Of a stretch of 64,000 nucleotides of DNA, positions 56,399 to 64,000 are shown in pieces. Source of the stretch: JAXLSZ01 sp046330315. GTDB lineage: Bacteria > Actinomycetota > Thermoleophilia > Solirubrobacterales > 70-9. The translations under genes were made by a program, and so were the position numbers. The DNA lies in the NCBI GenBank assembly GCA_046330315.1, contig JAXLSZ010000004.1:1-64000 (forward strand), written 5' to 3'. Numbering within the stretch: position 1 is the first letter of the stretch; each line of letters starts with the position of its first letter. Below the pieces are notes generated by a model. That model had not been told where the DNA came from. It did not search any database and worked only from the letters and a program-made list of their open reading frames with translations.

Positions 56399-59300
56399 GT
56401 GCCGCCTTCGGACGCAGGGACAACGCGCATCCAGCTTTGCGGGCGCCTCAAGGCAGAGGTCGCGGGGAAGCACGTGACCCCTGCCCTTCGCGGCAGGCAG
56501 GGCAGAATCCTGCTCGCCTACCTGGTGCTGAACCGCGGGAGGCCGGTCAGCCGCGACGAGCTGATGGCGGCGATCTGGCCCCAGTCTCCCCCGGTCGACC
56601 CGGCGGCGGCGCTGCGCACCCAGCTCTCGCGGCTGCGCAGCGCCCTGGGGCCGAAGGCACTGGCGGGCCGCGACGCGGTCGAGCTTCACCTGCCCGAGGA
56701 CACCTGGATCGACATCGAGGCCGCCGATCGGGCGATCGCCGCCGCCGGGGCCGAGGTCAAGGCCGGCAACTGGAAGGACGCCTGGGCGCAGGCCCACATC
56801 GCCCTCAACATCTCGGGCAGGCCCTTCCTGGCGGGCTTCGAGGCGCCCTGGGTCGAGGAGGTCCGCGGCGACCTCGACGAGCTGCAGCTCCGGGCGCGCG
56901 AGGTGATCGCCCGGGCCGGGATCGCCGTCGGGGGCTCGGAGCTGGCGGGGGCCGAGCGGGCCGCGAGGGCGATGATCCGTTCGGCGCCGTTCCGCGAGTC
57001 CGGGTACCTGCACCTGATGCAGGCCCTGGTCGCCTCCGGGAACACCGCCGAGGCGCTGCGCACCTACGACGAGCTGCGCACCCTCCTCGCCGAGGAGCTC
57101 GGCAGCGCGCCCGGCGCCGAGATCCAGGCCCTGCACCGGAGCCTGCTCAGCGGACGCACGCTGCCGGTCCCCGTGACGCCAGGGCGCGAGTCCCCGCGGG
57201 CCCCCGAGACCGAAGCCGCTCCCGGGGGGGCCGAGGGCCCGCTCCCGGCCTGGCTGGTCTCCTCCAGGCACGGCCCGTTCGTCGGCCGCTCGCGCGAGCT
57301 GAGCGCGCTGGAGGCCCTCTGGCGGGAGGCCAGCCAGGAGCGCGTCCCCCGGATCGCGCTGGTGGAGGGCGAGCCCGGAGCCGGCAAGACGCGCCTGGCG
57401 ACGGAGCTTGCGCAGCGCGTGCACCGGTTGGGGGGCGGGGTGCTCTACGGGCGCGCCGACGAGGAGGGCGGGGGCGCCTACGAGCCCTTCGTGGGCGCGC
57501 TGCGCCACTGGGCGACCGGCGCCTCGGACGCCGACCTCCGCCGCCATCTCGGCGCCGGGACGGGTTTGATCGCCTCGCTGGTCGGAGAGGTGGGGGACCG
57601 TCTGGCGGTCGAGCCCGAGCCGGCTGAGCGGCTCACCCCCGAGCGGATCTTCGAGGCCGTCGTCTCGACCCTGGGCTCGATCTCCCGGGGCCAGCCGACC
57701 CTGCTGATCGTCGACGACCTCCACTGGGCCGAGCCCGGCACGCTGATGATGCTTCGCCACATCGCCCGCTCCCCGCAGCGCTCCGGCCTGATGTTGCTCG
57801 CCACCTACCGGCCGACCGAGATCAGCGAGGCCCTCTCCGAGTCGCTGGCCGACCTCGGCCGCGAGCGCCTCTTCGAGCGGATCCGCCTCGGGGGACTCGC
57901 CCCCGCGCAGGTCTCGGTCCTCCTGGCCTCCACCGCCGGGGTCCGGCCCGACCCGGAGATCTCCGCGGCGATCGCGGCGGAGACGGGGGGCAACCCGTTC
58001 CTGGTCGCCGCCTTTGCGCCGCGGGTGATCGGCGCCGACGCGGCCCTGGCGGGAAGCCGCTCCGCGAGGTCCGTGCTCTACGAGGACGGGGTGCCCGAGC
58101 TGGTCGCCGAGGCCGTGGCCCACCGGGCCGCGGCGCTCGGGCCCGGGGCCGGCCCGCTGCTCGGCGTCGCCGCGGTCCTCGGCGATCGCTTCGACGCTGA
58201 CCTCCTCGCCGAGGTCGAGGGCGGCGGCGACGCGCGCCTCCACGAGGCGCTCGAAGGGGCGGTGGCGGCCGGGCTGCTCGACGAGGTCAAGGGAACCTCG
58301 GACCGGTTCTCATTCCACCATCCCGTCTACCGCCAGGCGCTCTACGAGTCCGTGCCGCGGGCCAGGCGCACCTCCCTGCACCGGAGGGCCGCCGAGGTGC
58401 TCGAGGGCCGCGCCCGGCCCGATCCGGGGGAGATCTCGATGCTGGCCCGCCACTACGCCGGGGCGGGCCCGGGAGCCGCCGCCCAGGCGGTCGAGTACGG
58501 GGTGCGCGCCGGGGCGAGCGCGCTGGGCGCCCTCGCCTTCGACCGGGCGATCGAGCACTACGGGGATGCGCTGGAGGCGCTGCGCCGGGCCGGGAGGGGG
58601 GACGAGAGCCTCCGGTGCGAGCTGCTCCTGGCGCTCGGCGAGGCGCAGGGCCGGGCGGGGCGCCCGGAGGCCTCGCGCGACACCTTCTCGGCGGCGGCCA
58701 GGATCGCCCGCTCGCTCGGCGACGCCGACGTCCCGGCGAGGGCGGCGCTGGGGTTCTGCGGCCTCGGGGCGGCCGACCCCGGACGTCGCAGCTCCGACGC
58801 CGTGCGGCTGCTGGAGTCGGCGCTGGCCGCTGACTCCGTGCCGGCGCCGATGCGCGCCCGGCTGCTGTCCAGGCTCGCCGAGGTCCTGCGCAGGATGGGG
58901 CAGGGCGCCAGCGCCGAGCCGATCAGCCTCGAGGCGGTGGAGCTCGCCGAGCGCAGCGGCGACCCGGACACGCTGGCGGCGGCGCTGATCGGCCGCTGGC
59001 ACGCCTCGCCGGCCCCCGAGCAGCGCCCGGCGCGGGCCGAGGCGGCTTCGAGGATCGCGTCCCTGCTCGAGCGGCTCGGCGACCGGGACGTCGAGCTCCA
59101 GGCCCGCTTTCTGGAGGTGCTCGCCAGGCTCGAGGCCGGCGAGTTCGCCGAGCTCGACATCGCGATCGCGGCTCACGCGCGGCTCGCCGAGCAGCTCAGG
59201 CAGCCGGGCGCCCTGATGCAGGCGCGGGCGATGATCGCGATGCGGGCGCTGATGGGCGGGCAGTTCGCCGACGCCGAGCGCGAGATCACCCGGGTCCTGG

Positions 59301-59986
59301 AGCTCGGCTCGGTGGCCCGCACCGGGCGCGGCGTCGAGTACTCGGGGCTGGAGCTCTCGCTCCTGCGCTTGGAGCAGGGGCGGCTGCGCGAGATGGAGGA
59401 GCCGCTGCGCAACCTGATCGCCAGGTTCGAGGCGCCGATCTGGCACGCGCTGCTCGCCCTCGTCCTGCTCGGCGAGGACCGGGTCGGCGAGGCGAGGGCG
59501 GAGCTGGAGCGCGCCCTGGCCATCGGCTGGGACGACCCCTCCACCGCCGACAGTCTCGCCACGGGCGCCCTCGCCACCCCTGCCGCGGTGGCGTTCGCCG
59601 ACCGGGAGACGATCGCGTGGCTGCGCGAGCGGCTCGGGCCCCATCGCGCCGCCGTGGCGGTGGGCGGCGAGGCCGCCGTGTTCCTCGGCCCGGTTTCCCA
59701 CCACCTCGGCGCCCTGGCGGCCGCCGAGGGCGACCATGCGACGGCGATCGAGCTGCTCGCCGAGGCGGTGGCCGTCAACGAGCGGGCCGGCGCGCTGCCG
59801 TGGCTGGCGCGCTCCCGCTACGAGCTTGCCCGCTCGCTGGCCGCGCGCGGCAAGGCCGGCGACGCGAAGCGGGCCACCTCGCTGCTATCCGACGCGGAGC
59901 GCACCGCCGAGGAGCTCGGCATGGCAGACCTGCTGGGGCAGATCAGAGAGCCGGTAGCGGAGCGGCCGGCCCGGCGGGCGCGCTGA
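56399..59986 (+). CDS. AfsR/SARP-like regulator: winged helix, BTAD, AAA ATPase, TPR-like
   Basis: 1195 residues. Residues 10-95 are an OmpR-like winged helix (LLAYLVLNRGRPVSRDELMA, AALRTQLSRLRSALG). Residues 105-250 are a BTAD helical domain (NTAEALRTYDELRTLLAEEL). Then comes an AAA/STAND ATPase with Walker A GEPGAGKTRLA and Walker B LLIVDDLHWAEPG. Residues 690-1190 form helical repeats. There is no LuxR HTH at the C-terminus. Such proteins activate secondary metabolism or stress genes after a signal. GTG at 56399 begins the folded part; GTG at 56306 is possible. The ligand and targets are unknown. Confidence 0.85.
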   Translation: MPPSDAGTTRIQLCGRLKAEVAGKHVTPALRGRQGRILLAYLVLNRGRPVSRDELMAAIWPQSPPVDPAAALRTQLSRLRSALGPKALAGRDAVELHLPEDTWIDIEAADRAIAAAGAEVKAGNWKDAWAQAHIALNISGRPFLAGFEAPWVEEVRGDLDELQLRAREVIARAGIAVGGSELAGAERAARAMIRSAPFRESGYLHLMQALVASGNTAEALRTYDELRTLLAEELGSAPGAEIQALHRSLLSGRTLPVPVTPGRESPRAPETEAAPGGAEGPLPAWLVSSRHGPFVGRSRELSALEALWREASQERVPRIALVEGEPGAGKTRLATELAQRVHRLGGGVLYGRADEEGGGAYEPFVGALRHWATGASDADLRRHLGAGTGLIASLVGEVGDRLAVEPEPAERLTPERIFEAVVSTLGSISRGQPTLLIVDDLHWAEPGTLMMLRHIARSPQRSGLMLLATYRPTEISEALSESLADLGRERLFERIRLGGLAPAQVSVLLASTAGVRPDPEISAAIAAETGGNPFLVAAFAPRVIGADAALAGSRSARSVLYEDGVPELVAEAVAHRAAALGPGAGPLLGVAAVLGDRFDADLLAEVEGGGDARLHEALEGAVAAGLLDEVKGTSDRFSFHHPVYRQALYESVPRARRTSLHRRAAEVLEGRARPDPGEISMLARHYAGAGPGAAAQAVEYGVRAGASALGALAFDRAIEHYGDALEALRRAGRGDESLRCELLLALGEAQGRAGRPEASRDTFSAAARIARSLGDADVPARAALGFCGLGAADPGRRSSDAVRLLESALAADSVPAPMRARLLSRLAEVLRRMGQGASAEPISLEAVELAERSGDPDTLAAALIGRWHASPAPEQRPARAEAASRIASLLERLGDRDVELQARFLEVLARLEAGEFAELDIAIAAHARLAEQLRQPGALMQARAMIAMRALMGGQFADAEREITRVLELGSVARTGRGVEYSGLELSLLRLEQGRLREMEEPLRNLIARFEAPIWHALLALVLLGEDRVGEARAELERALAIGWDDPSTADSLATGALATPAAVAFADRETIAWLRERLGPHRAAVAVGGEAAVFLGPVSHHLGALAAAEGDHATAIELLAEAVAVNERAGALPWLARSRYELARSLAARGKAGDAKRATSLLSDAERTAEELGMADLLGQIREPVAERPARRAR

Positions 59987-59989
59987 GGC

Positions 59990-60265
59990 TCAGGAACCGC
60001 CGGCCATCGCCGGCAGGATGACGATCGTGTCCGCGGCGCTGACCGCGGTGCCCAGGCCGTCGAGGACCCGCACGTCCTCGTCGTTGAGGTAGACGTTGAC
60101 GTAGCGGTTGAGCTCCCCGTCGGGGCCGAAGAGCTGCTCCCGGGTGTCGGGATGCGCCTCGGCGAGGGCGCGCAGCGCCTCGCCGACGTCGGCCCCATCC
60201 GCGCTGACCTCGTCCTCGCCGCCTGTGCTGGCGCGCAGAACCGGTGGAATCCTGATCGTCGGCAT
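59990..60265 (-). CDS. MoaD/ThiS family sulfur carrier, CysO-like, ending Gly-Gly-Ser
   Basis: 91 residues of the ubiquitin-like MoaD/ThiS fold (IRIPPVLRAS, LRALAEAHPDTREQLFG, NRYVNVYLNDEDVRVLDGLG). The length and the LNRYVNVYLNDEDVR element are CysO-like. The end reads PAMAGGS followed by the stop codon. Thiocarboxylate formation needs a terminal Gly-Gly, so the final Ser should be removed first, as reported for QbsE and other carriers trimmed by JAMM peptidases. It is followed downstream by the rhodanese-E1 gene (17 bp gap), its presumed activator. Confidence 0.85.
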   Translation of the reverse strand: MPTIRIPPVLRASTGGEDEVSADGADVGEALRALAEAHPDTREQLFGPDGELNRYVNVYLNDEDVRVLDGLGTAVSAADTIVILPAMAGGS

Positions 60266-60281
60266 CGGCGACGATCCTACG

Positions 60282-61457
60282 CTAGGCGGCGCAGAACAGC
60301 TCGTAATCGGGGAACTTGCCGAGCTCGGACTCGGGGATCTCCGGAGCGTCGGGACCGCAGATCGGGCACTCGGGATCGCGCCGGACCTTGAGCTCGGTGA
60401 ACCTCGTGCCGAGCGACTCGTAGAGGAGCAGCCTGCCGACCAGCGGCTCGCCGATCCCCGCGACGAGCTTGATCACCTCGTTGGCCTGCAGCAGGCCCAT
60501 CACGCCGGCCATCACCCCGAGGACTCCGGCGGCGCCGCAGCTCGGCGCGAGCTCTGGCGGCGGCGGGGTCGGATACAGGCACCGGTAGCAGGGACCCTCG
60601 AAGGGCAGGAAGGTGGAGATCTGGCCGTCGAAGGCGAGGATCGAAGCCGAGACGACCGGCTTGCGAAGCCGCACCGAGGCGTCGTTGAGCAGGTAGCGGG
60701 TGGGGAAGTTGTCCACCCCGTCGACGATCACGTCGAATCCGCCGATCACCTCGAGGATGTTCCCGGCGCTGAGGCGCTCGCGGTACTCGACCGCCTCGAC
60801 GTCGGGGTTCAGCGCCTGTATCTGGCGCCGGGCCGACTCCGTCTTGGGCATCCCGACCCGCTCGGTGGTGTGGATCACCTGGCGCTGCAGGTTCGACTCG
60901 TCCACGACGTCGTCGTCGATGATGCCGAGTGTCCCGATCCCGGCGGCGGCCAGGTAGAGGGCGGCCGGCGAGCCGAGCCCCCCGGCCCCGATCAGCAGGA
61001 CCTTCGAGTTCAGCAGCGCGAGCTGGCCCTCGACTCCGACCTCGGGCAGCAGCGTGTGGCGGGAGTAGCGCATGCGCTGTTCGGGGCTCAGGCCCGCGGC
61101 TGCGAGGACCGGGAGCCCCTGCTGCTGCCACTCGAGGATGCCGCCCGCGACCGAGGCGACGTTCGCGTAGCCCAGCGCCTCGAGGTCGAGGGCCGCGCGC
61201 GCCGAGCGGTTGCCGACCCGGCAGTAGACGATCAGGCGCCGGTCGGTGTCGGGGGCCTCCTCGTCGATCCTCTCGGTCAACTCGCCGAGCGGGACCAGCG
61301 TGTCGCCCTCCAGATGCGCCTCGGCGTGCTCGTGGGGCTCACGGACGTCGATCAGCACCGCCTCGCCCGAAGCGAGCTCGCGGTGCGCCTGCGCAGGGGT
61401 GATCTCCTCGATCCGCCTCTTGACCTGGTCGATGTCCAGCTCGGCCCTCGTCGCCAT
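60282..61457 (-). CDS. Rhodanese-E1 (MoeZ-like) sulfur carrier adenylyltransferase/sulfurtransferase
   Basis: 391 residues. A rhodanese domain comes first (residues 20-118, active Cys79 in VYCRVGNRS), then a ThiF/MoeB E1-like domain. The latter has the ATP loop IGAGGLGSPAALYLAAAG, RQVIHTTERVG, catalytic-region SCGAAGVLGVMAGV and zinc cysteines CYRC and CPIC. The usual MoeZ order is E1 first and rhodanese last; here it is reversed. It should adenylylate and thiolate the CysO-like carrier and perhaps the MoaD part of the fusion. ATG at 61457 with AGGAGA 11 bases upstream. Confidence 0.88.
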   Translation of the reverse strand: MATRAELDIDQVKRRIEEITPAQAHRELASGEAVLIDVREPHEHAEAHLEGDTLVPLGELTERIDEEAPDTDRRLIVYCRVGNRSARAALDLEALGYANVASVAGGILEWQQQGLPVLAAAGLSPEQRMRYSRHTLLPEVGVEGQLALLNSKVLLIGAGGLGSPAALYLAAAGIGTLGIIDDDVVDESNLQRQVIHTTERVGMPKTESARRQIQALNPDVEAVEYRERLSAGNILEVIGGFDVIVDGVDNFPTRYLLNDASVRLRKPVVSASILAFDGQISTFLPFEGPCYRCLYPTPPPPELAPSCGAAGVLGVMAGVMGLLQANEVIKLVAGIGEPLVGRLLLYESLGTRFTELKVRRDPECPICGPDAPEIPESELGKFPDYELFCAA

Positions 61458-61566
61458 CGGCTCTCAAATCTCCTGAATCCGGGTCGGGTTGACGGGAAAA
61501 GGGTATCACTTCAGAAAATATAGTGGGGCCCGGAGCGGGTGGCGGAGGCGCCTCCGGCCCCTGCGG

Positions 61567-62418
61567 CTACTCGACCGCCGGCCTCGAGACCTCCCGCAGG
61601 TAGTCGCGCCAGCCCGCCTCGATCTCGCGCATCCGGGCGTCGAAGGCGGCCTCGAGGTTCGCCGCGGCGCCCTCCCTCCGCAGCCTCGAGACCAGCAGCT
61701 CGCAGGCCTGCGAGCCGCGCTCCTCCTCGAGCATGTCGAAGACGGTGCCACCGAGGATCACGGCGTCCCGCTGGCCGGGCGGAAAGGAGGGCCGCGAGCC
61801 CTCGCGCAGCCGGCGGATCACCGCCGCGCGGTAGAGCCCGACCTGGCGGGCGAAGTACTGTGCCGCGCCCTCGACGAGCCAGGCCCAGCGCAGGTATCGC
61901 GCGAACCGCGTCGGAGTCCAGGCGGGCGGGAGGGCCGGGTTGTTGGCCGCGACCACGAGCTGGGCGTAGAGGCGCTCGGCGGTGCCCCGCAGTGCCTCCC
62001 TGGAGTCCTCTCCGGCCGCGCGGCGGTCGATGTGGCGGTCGTTGAGCACGTGCAGCTCGCTCTCCATCGCCCAGCCGGCCAGGTACCTGCGGCCCGCCGG
62101 CGCCGCCGACCACCGGGCGGCCGGCAGGAAGGGGTGGGCCATCGAGAGCCACGCGGGGTTGGTGTGGACCACCACGGTGATCCCGCCCGGGACCTCCTGG
62201 AAGCGGTCCTCGAGGCGCAGCCGCAGGTCCTCCAGGCGGTCGAGGGTGCGCTCCGCGTAGGCGGCGTCGCCGCTGTCGTGGCGGGCGGTGAAGCTGAGCG
62301 ACTCGGTCTCTACCCAGGGCACCGCCTGCAGGCTAGCCAGTGGGTCGGCCTCGCAGGCCGGACAGCGGGGCCCATCCTCGCGCGGGCCGGGCCGGGCGGC
62401 CGGGGCGCCGAGGGGCAA
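61567..62418 (-). CDS. Peptidase MA-like fold protein lacking the zinc motif
   Basis: 283 residues, TTG start. CPACEADPLASLQAV near the N-terminus is a possible metal-binding CxxC. ITVVVHTNPAWLSMAHPF, LHVLNDR, and RWAWLVEGAAQYFARQVGLY resemble the gluzincin/MA-like peptidase scaffold with its EGxAxYF element. The usual HExxH helix reads AERLYAQLVV, without the histidines. So it is probably not an active zinc peptidase. I see no signal peptide. It is followed by a 109 bp gap and converges with nothing; the next gene upstream is DUF1802-like. Confidence 0.6.
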   Translation of the reverse strand: MPLGAPAARPGPREDGPRCPACEADPLASLQAVPWVETESLSFTARHDSGDAAYAERTLDRLEDLRLRLEDRFQEVPGGITVVVHTNPAWLSMAHPFLPAARWSAAPAGRRYLAGWAMESELHVLNDRHIDRRAAGEDSREALRGTAERLYAQLVVAANNPALPPAWTPTRFARYLRWAWLVEGAAQYFARQVGLYRAAVIRRLREGSRPSFPPGQRDAVILGGTVFDMLEEERGSQACELLVSRLRREGAAANLEAAFDARMREIEAGWRDYLREVSRPAVE

Positions 62419-62507
62419 GCCGCCACCGCCCGTGCCGGGCAGCGGAGCCCTGCGGGCGCCCGCTCAGGTGGCTCCGGGCGCTCGGCGCGCCCGTCCGGTC
62501 GAGCAGG

Positions 62508-63137
62508 TCAGGCGAGGACCGGCTCGGCCTCGGCGCAGAGGGCCTCGATCTCCTCGCGGGCCCGCGAGAACTCCTCGTCGGCCATCACGGGTGTTCCCTC
62601 GAAGGGGAGGTCGCGGTCGATCTCGACCCAGGAGCGGCAGCCGTGGTATTCCTCGCGGACCCGGACGGTGACCGGCCGCGGGATGCGGTGGACCCTCAGC
62701 AGCAGCACGTGCAGGGGGTGGCGCCGCTTCCAGCGAAGCCGCTTCTCGGCGTAGTCGGGGGTCCAGATGTAGAAGGGGGAGAGCCCGTCCACGATCCGGC
62801 GCTCGGTGATCGTGAAGTGGTCGGTGACCTCCGCCCAGGCCCGGATCCTGACCCGGTCGGGCTGGGGGATGCCGCCGTCCTGGATCAGCGCCCGCGGGGG
62901 CGGCTCCTCGTCGGGCCAGACGCCCTCCTCGAGGGCCCGGCGCAGCTCCGGATGGTGGGAGGGGCGGACCAGGTCGTTGCGCTGGTGGTCGAAGGTGGGG
63001 TAGAGGAAGAAGCGATCGTGCTCGAGCTCGAAGTGCTTGTTCTCCTCTCGGATGCCGCCCTTGCGCAGCGTGATCAGCTGCTCGCCCTCGGCGAGCGCAC
63101 GCACGGTGACGGCCCATTCCTTGAATGCGATCGGCAT
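62508..63137 (-). CDS. DUF1802-like protein
   Basis: 209 residues, soluble. FKEWAVTVRALAEGEQLITL with RKGGI and FFLYPTFDHQRNDLVRP are characteristic of the DUF1802 family, found beside restriction or phage-like genes in some genomes and alone in others. Function unknown. A recognisable promoter (TTGAAT-16-TACAAT) lies about 95 bases upstream with a CRP-type box just before it. The ATG at 63137 is preceded by a GC-rich leader of about 90 bases. Confidence 0.75.
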   Translation of the reverse strand: MPIAFKEWAVTVRALAEGEQLITLRKGGIREENKHFELEHDRFFLYPTFDHQRNDLVRPSHHPELRRALEEGVWPDEEPPPRALIQDGGIPQPDRVRIRAWAEVTDHFTITERRIVDGLSPFYIWTPDYAEKRLRWKRRHPLHVLLLRVHRIPRPVTVRVREEYHGCRSWVEIDRDLPFEGTPVMADEEFSRAREEIEALCAEAEPVLA

Positions 63138-63231
63138 TGGTGAGCTTTACCTGTGAGGTCGGGGGGTGTCTCTGGCTTGAAGGGCGGGGGGAGGGCCTTC
63201 GCGGCCGTCTGGGCCACCCTCGGGGCGCGAG

Positions 63232-63259
63232 ATTGTAGAGAAGATCGCGACGAATTCAA
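63232..63259 (-). promoter_or_regulatory. Promoter for the DUF1802-like gene
   Basis: On the minus strand TTGAAT (63259-63254), 16 bases and TACAAT (63237-63232) match the housekeeping consensus well, in an unusually AT-rich patch. It points at the ATG at 63137. It would give a 5' leader of nearly 90 bases. Confidence 0.65.
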
Positions 63260-63262
63260 GTA

Positions 63263-63278
63263 TGTGAAACTTGTCACG
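63263..63278. promoter_or_regulatory. CRP/FNR-type palindrome TGTGA-N6-TCACG
   Basis: tgtgaaacttgtcacg at 63263-63278 matches the CRP half-site pair TGTGA/TCACA with the normal 6-base spacing and one end mismatch. Its centre is about 45 bases before the expected start of transcription. That suits an activator site just upstream of the -35. The binding protein is not encoded in this window. Confidence 0.5.
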
Positions 63279-63330
63279 AGCTTCCTCCCCAGTTACATCT
63301 AAGTATCCGGATCGGCTCTGCAGCGGGAAA

Positions 63331-63366
63331 CTGGCCGGGCAGCCAGCCTCCTGGCTACCCGGCCAG
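63331..63366. terminator. Strong hairpin overlapping the hydrolase stop codon
   Basis: ctggccgggcagccag (63331-63346) pairs with ctggctacccggccag (63351-63366) over 16 positions with one mismatch and a 4-base loop. The hydrolase stop codon (63355-63357) lies inside it. It should end the minus-strand hydrolase transcript before the DUF1802 promoter. No T-run is present. Confidence 0.7.
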
Positions 63367-64000
63367 ACCGGCCAGGAACCCGAACAGGACGCGATTGGTC
63401 TCGGCCGGGTTCTCGAGCATGCACCAGTGAGCGGCCCCGGCGACCTCGGCCACGGCTCCGCACGGGACCGCGGCGGCGATCTCGGCGGCGGCGGAGGGGG
63501 GCGTCACCGGGTCCTCGGAACCGCAGAAGGCGAGCACCGGGGCCCGGATCGGGCCCGGATCGGCCATCGTCCCTTCCGCGGTCGCCTCGGCGCCGAGCGC
63601 GTAGCCCTCGGGGTCGTTGGAGGAGATCATCTCGCGCATCAGACCCACCAGCCGCGGGTCCTCCCGCCGGCAGCGCTCCGAAAGCCCGGCCGCGGTCACC
63701 TGCTCGGCGATCTCGTCGAGGCGGCCGGAGCGCGACATGCGGGCGCGCTCCCCGAAGACCGGGGTGGCCGCGGGCTGCCAGCGCAGGGCGCCGCCGCAGA
63801 GGGCCAGACCGCGCAGGCGGCCGCCCAGGCCCAGCGCGGCGCGCCCGGCGACCATGCAGCCCACCGAGTGGCCGACCAGGGCCGGCCTTCGGACCCCCAG
63901 AGCGTCGAGCAGGGCCAGCAGGTCCTCGGCCCACAGTTCGACCGAGTAGGGCCCCGGGGGCCGCGAGCTGCGGCCGGCCCCCCGCTGGTCGTGGGCGACG
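63355..64000 (-). CDS. Alpha/beta hydrolase, N-terminus cut by window edge
   Basis: At least 214 residues are visible, entering from the right edge. HDQRGAGRSSRP is the oxyanion-side loop, and the nucleophile is Ser in LVGHSVGCMVAG. The acid is Asp in FCGSEDPVTPP, and the catalytic His is in AGAAHWCMLENP. It matches 3-oxoadipate enol-lactonase-like and general esterase types; the substrate is unknown. The start codon lies outside the window. A hairpin overlaps its stop. Confidence 0.85.
   Translation of the reverse strand, partial: VAHDQRGAGRSSRPPGPYSVELWAEDLLALLDALGVRRPALVGHSVGCMVAGRAALGLGGRLRGLALCGGALRWQPAATPVFGERARMSRSGRLDEIAEQVTAAGLSERCRREDPRLVGLMREMISSNDPEGYALGAEATAEGTMADPGPIRAPVLAFCGSEDPVTPPSAAAEIAAAVPCGAVAEVAGAAHWCMLENPAETNRVLFGFLAGLAG

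Noticed and set aside
56131..58243. Very long open frame on the minus strand opposite the BTAD-AAA regulator
   Set aside because: It is antisense to a clear multidomain gene and Gly/Arg/Pro-rich, the usual by-product of GC-rich codon use. Only its last 109 codons (55805-56131) form a real gene.

Overview
The window is very GC-rich, with nearly all codons ending in G or C, many GTG/TTG starts and many 1-4 bp gene overlaps. It looks like an actinobacterial chromosome, most likely Thermoleophilia/Solirubrobacterales-like. Supporting signs are a BTAD/AAA AfsR-like regulator, a JAMM peptidase next to CysM plus a CysO-like carrier, WS/DGAT, SufU-type Fe-S assembly, a PucR regulator and an LPFTG protein. 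The lineage is inference. No rRNA, tRNA, CRISPR array, prophage or insertion sequence was recognised.

Layout. 0.0-8.8 kb: a nitrogen locus on the minus strand (ammonium transporter, three small membrane proteins, class I amidotransferase, type III glutamine synthetase, and a glutamate synthase split into three polypeptides), with a divergent GAF-PucR regulator. 8.8-11.0 kb: small membrane proteins and a cation/proton antiporter. 11.0-21.5 kb: a near-complete molybdenum cofactor locus (moaA, Mop-type regulator, modABC, a molybdopterin oxidoreductase, mobA, moeA, a moaD-moaE fusion, moaC, mog). 21.6-25.6 kb: EamA transporter, WS/DGAT operon, ispH, VOC protein. 25.6-32 kb: a cysteine-less thioredoxin-fold protein, a frameshifted cupredoxin-like gene, an S53 peptidase and a cupredoxin/polytopic membrane cluster. 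32-45.5 kb: a suf Fe-S system in two blocks (Rieske-sufB-sufD and rrf2-sufC-sufS-sufU). Between the blocks lie a degenerate GGDEF protein, a PilB-N/coiled-coil protein, an ApbE/ferric-reductase-like module and an OmpR-type two-component system. 45.5-50 kb: GNAT, NarL-type two-component system, PRC-barrel, HtpX, zinc-ribbon protein. 50-54.3 kb: JAMM peptidase-CysM and a polar amino acid ABC transporter. 54.3-60 kb: sugar transferase, LPFTG protein, large BTAD-AAA regulator. 60-64 kb: CysO-like carrier with its rhodanese-E1 enzyme, a DUF1802-like protein, and an alpha/beta hydrolase cut by the window edge.

Main themes: nitrogen assimilation, Mo-cofactor synthesis and sulfur-carrier chemistry (MoaD-E, CysO-like, rhodanese-E1, SufS/SufU, CysM). 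Six long-armed inverted repeats of similar geometry but different stem sequence sit in intergenic spaces, three of them around moaA. No unannotated stretch exceeds 300 bp. The longest gap (12093-12391) holds repeats only.
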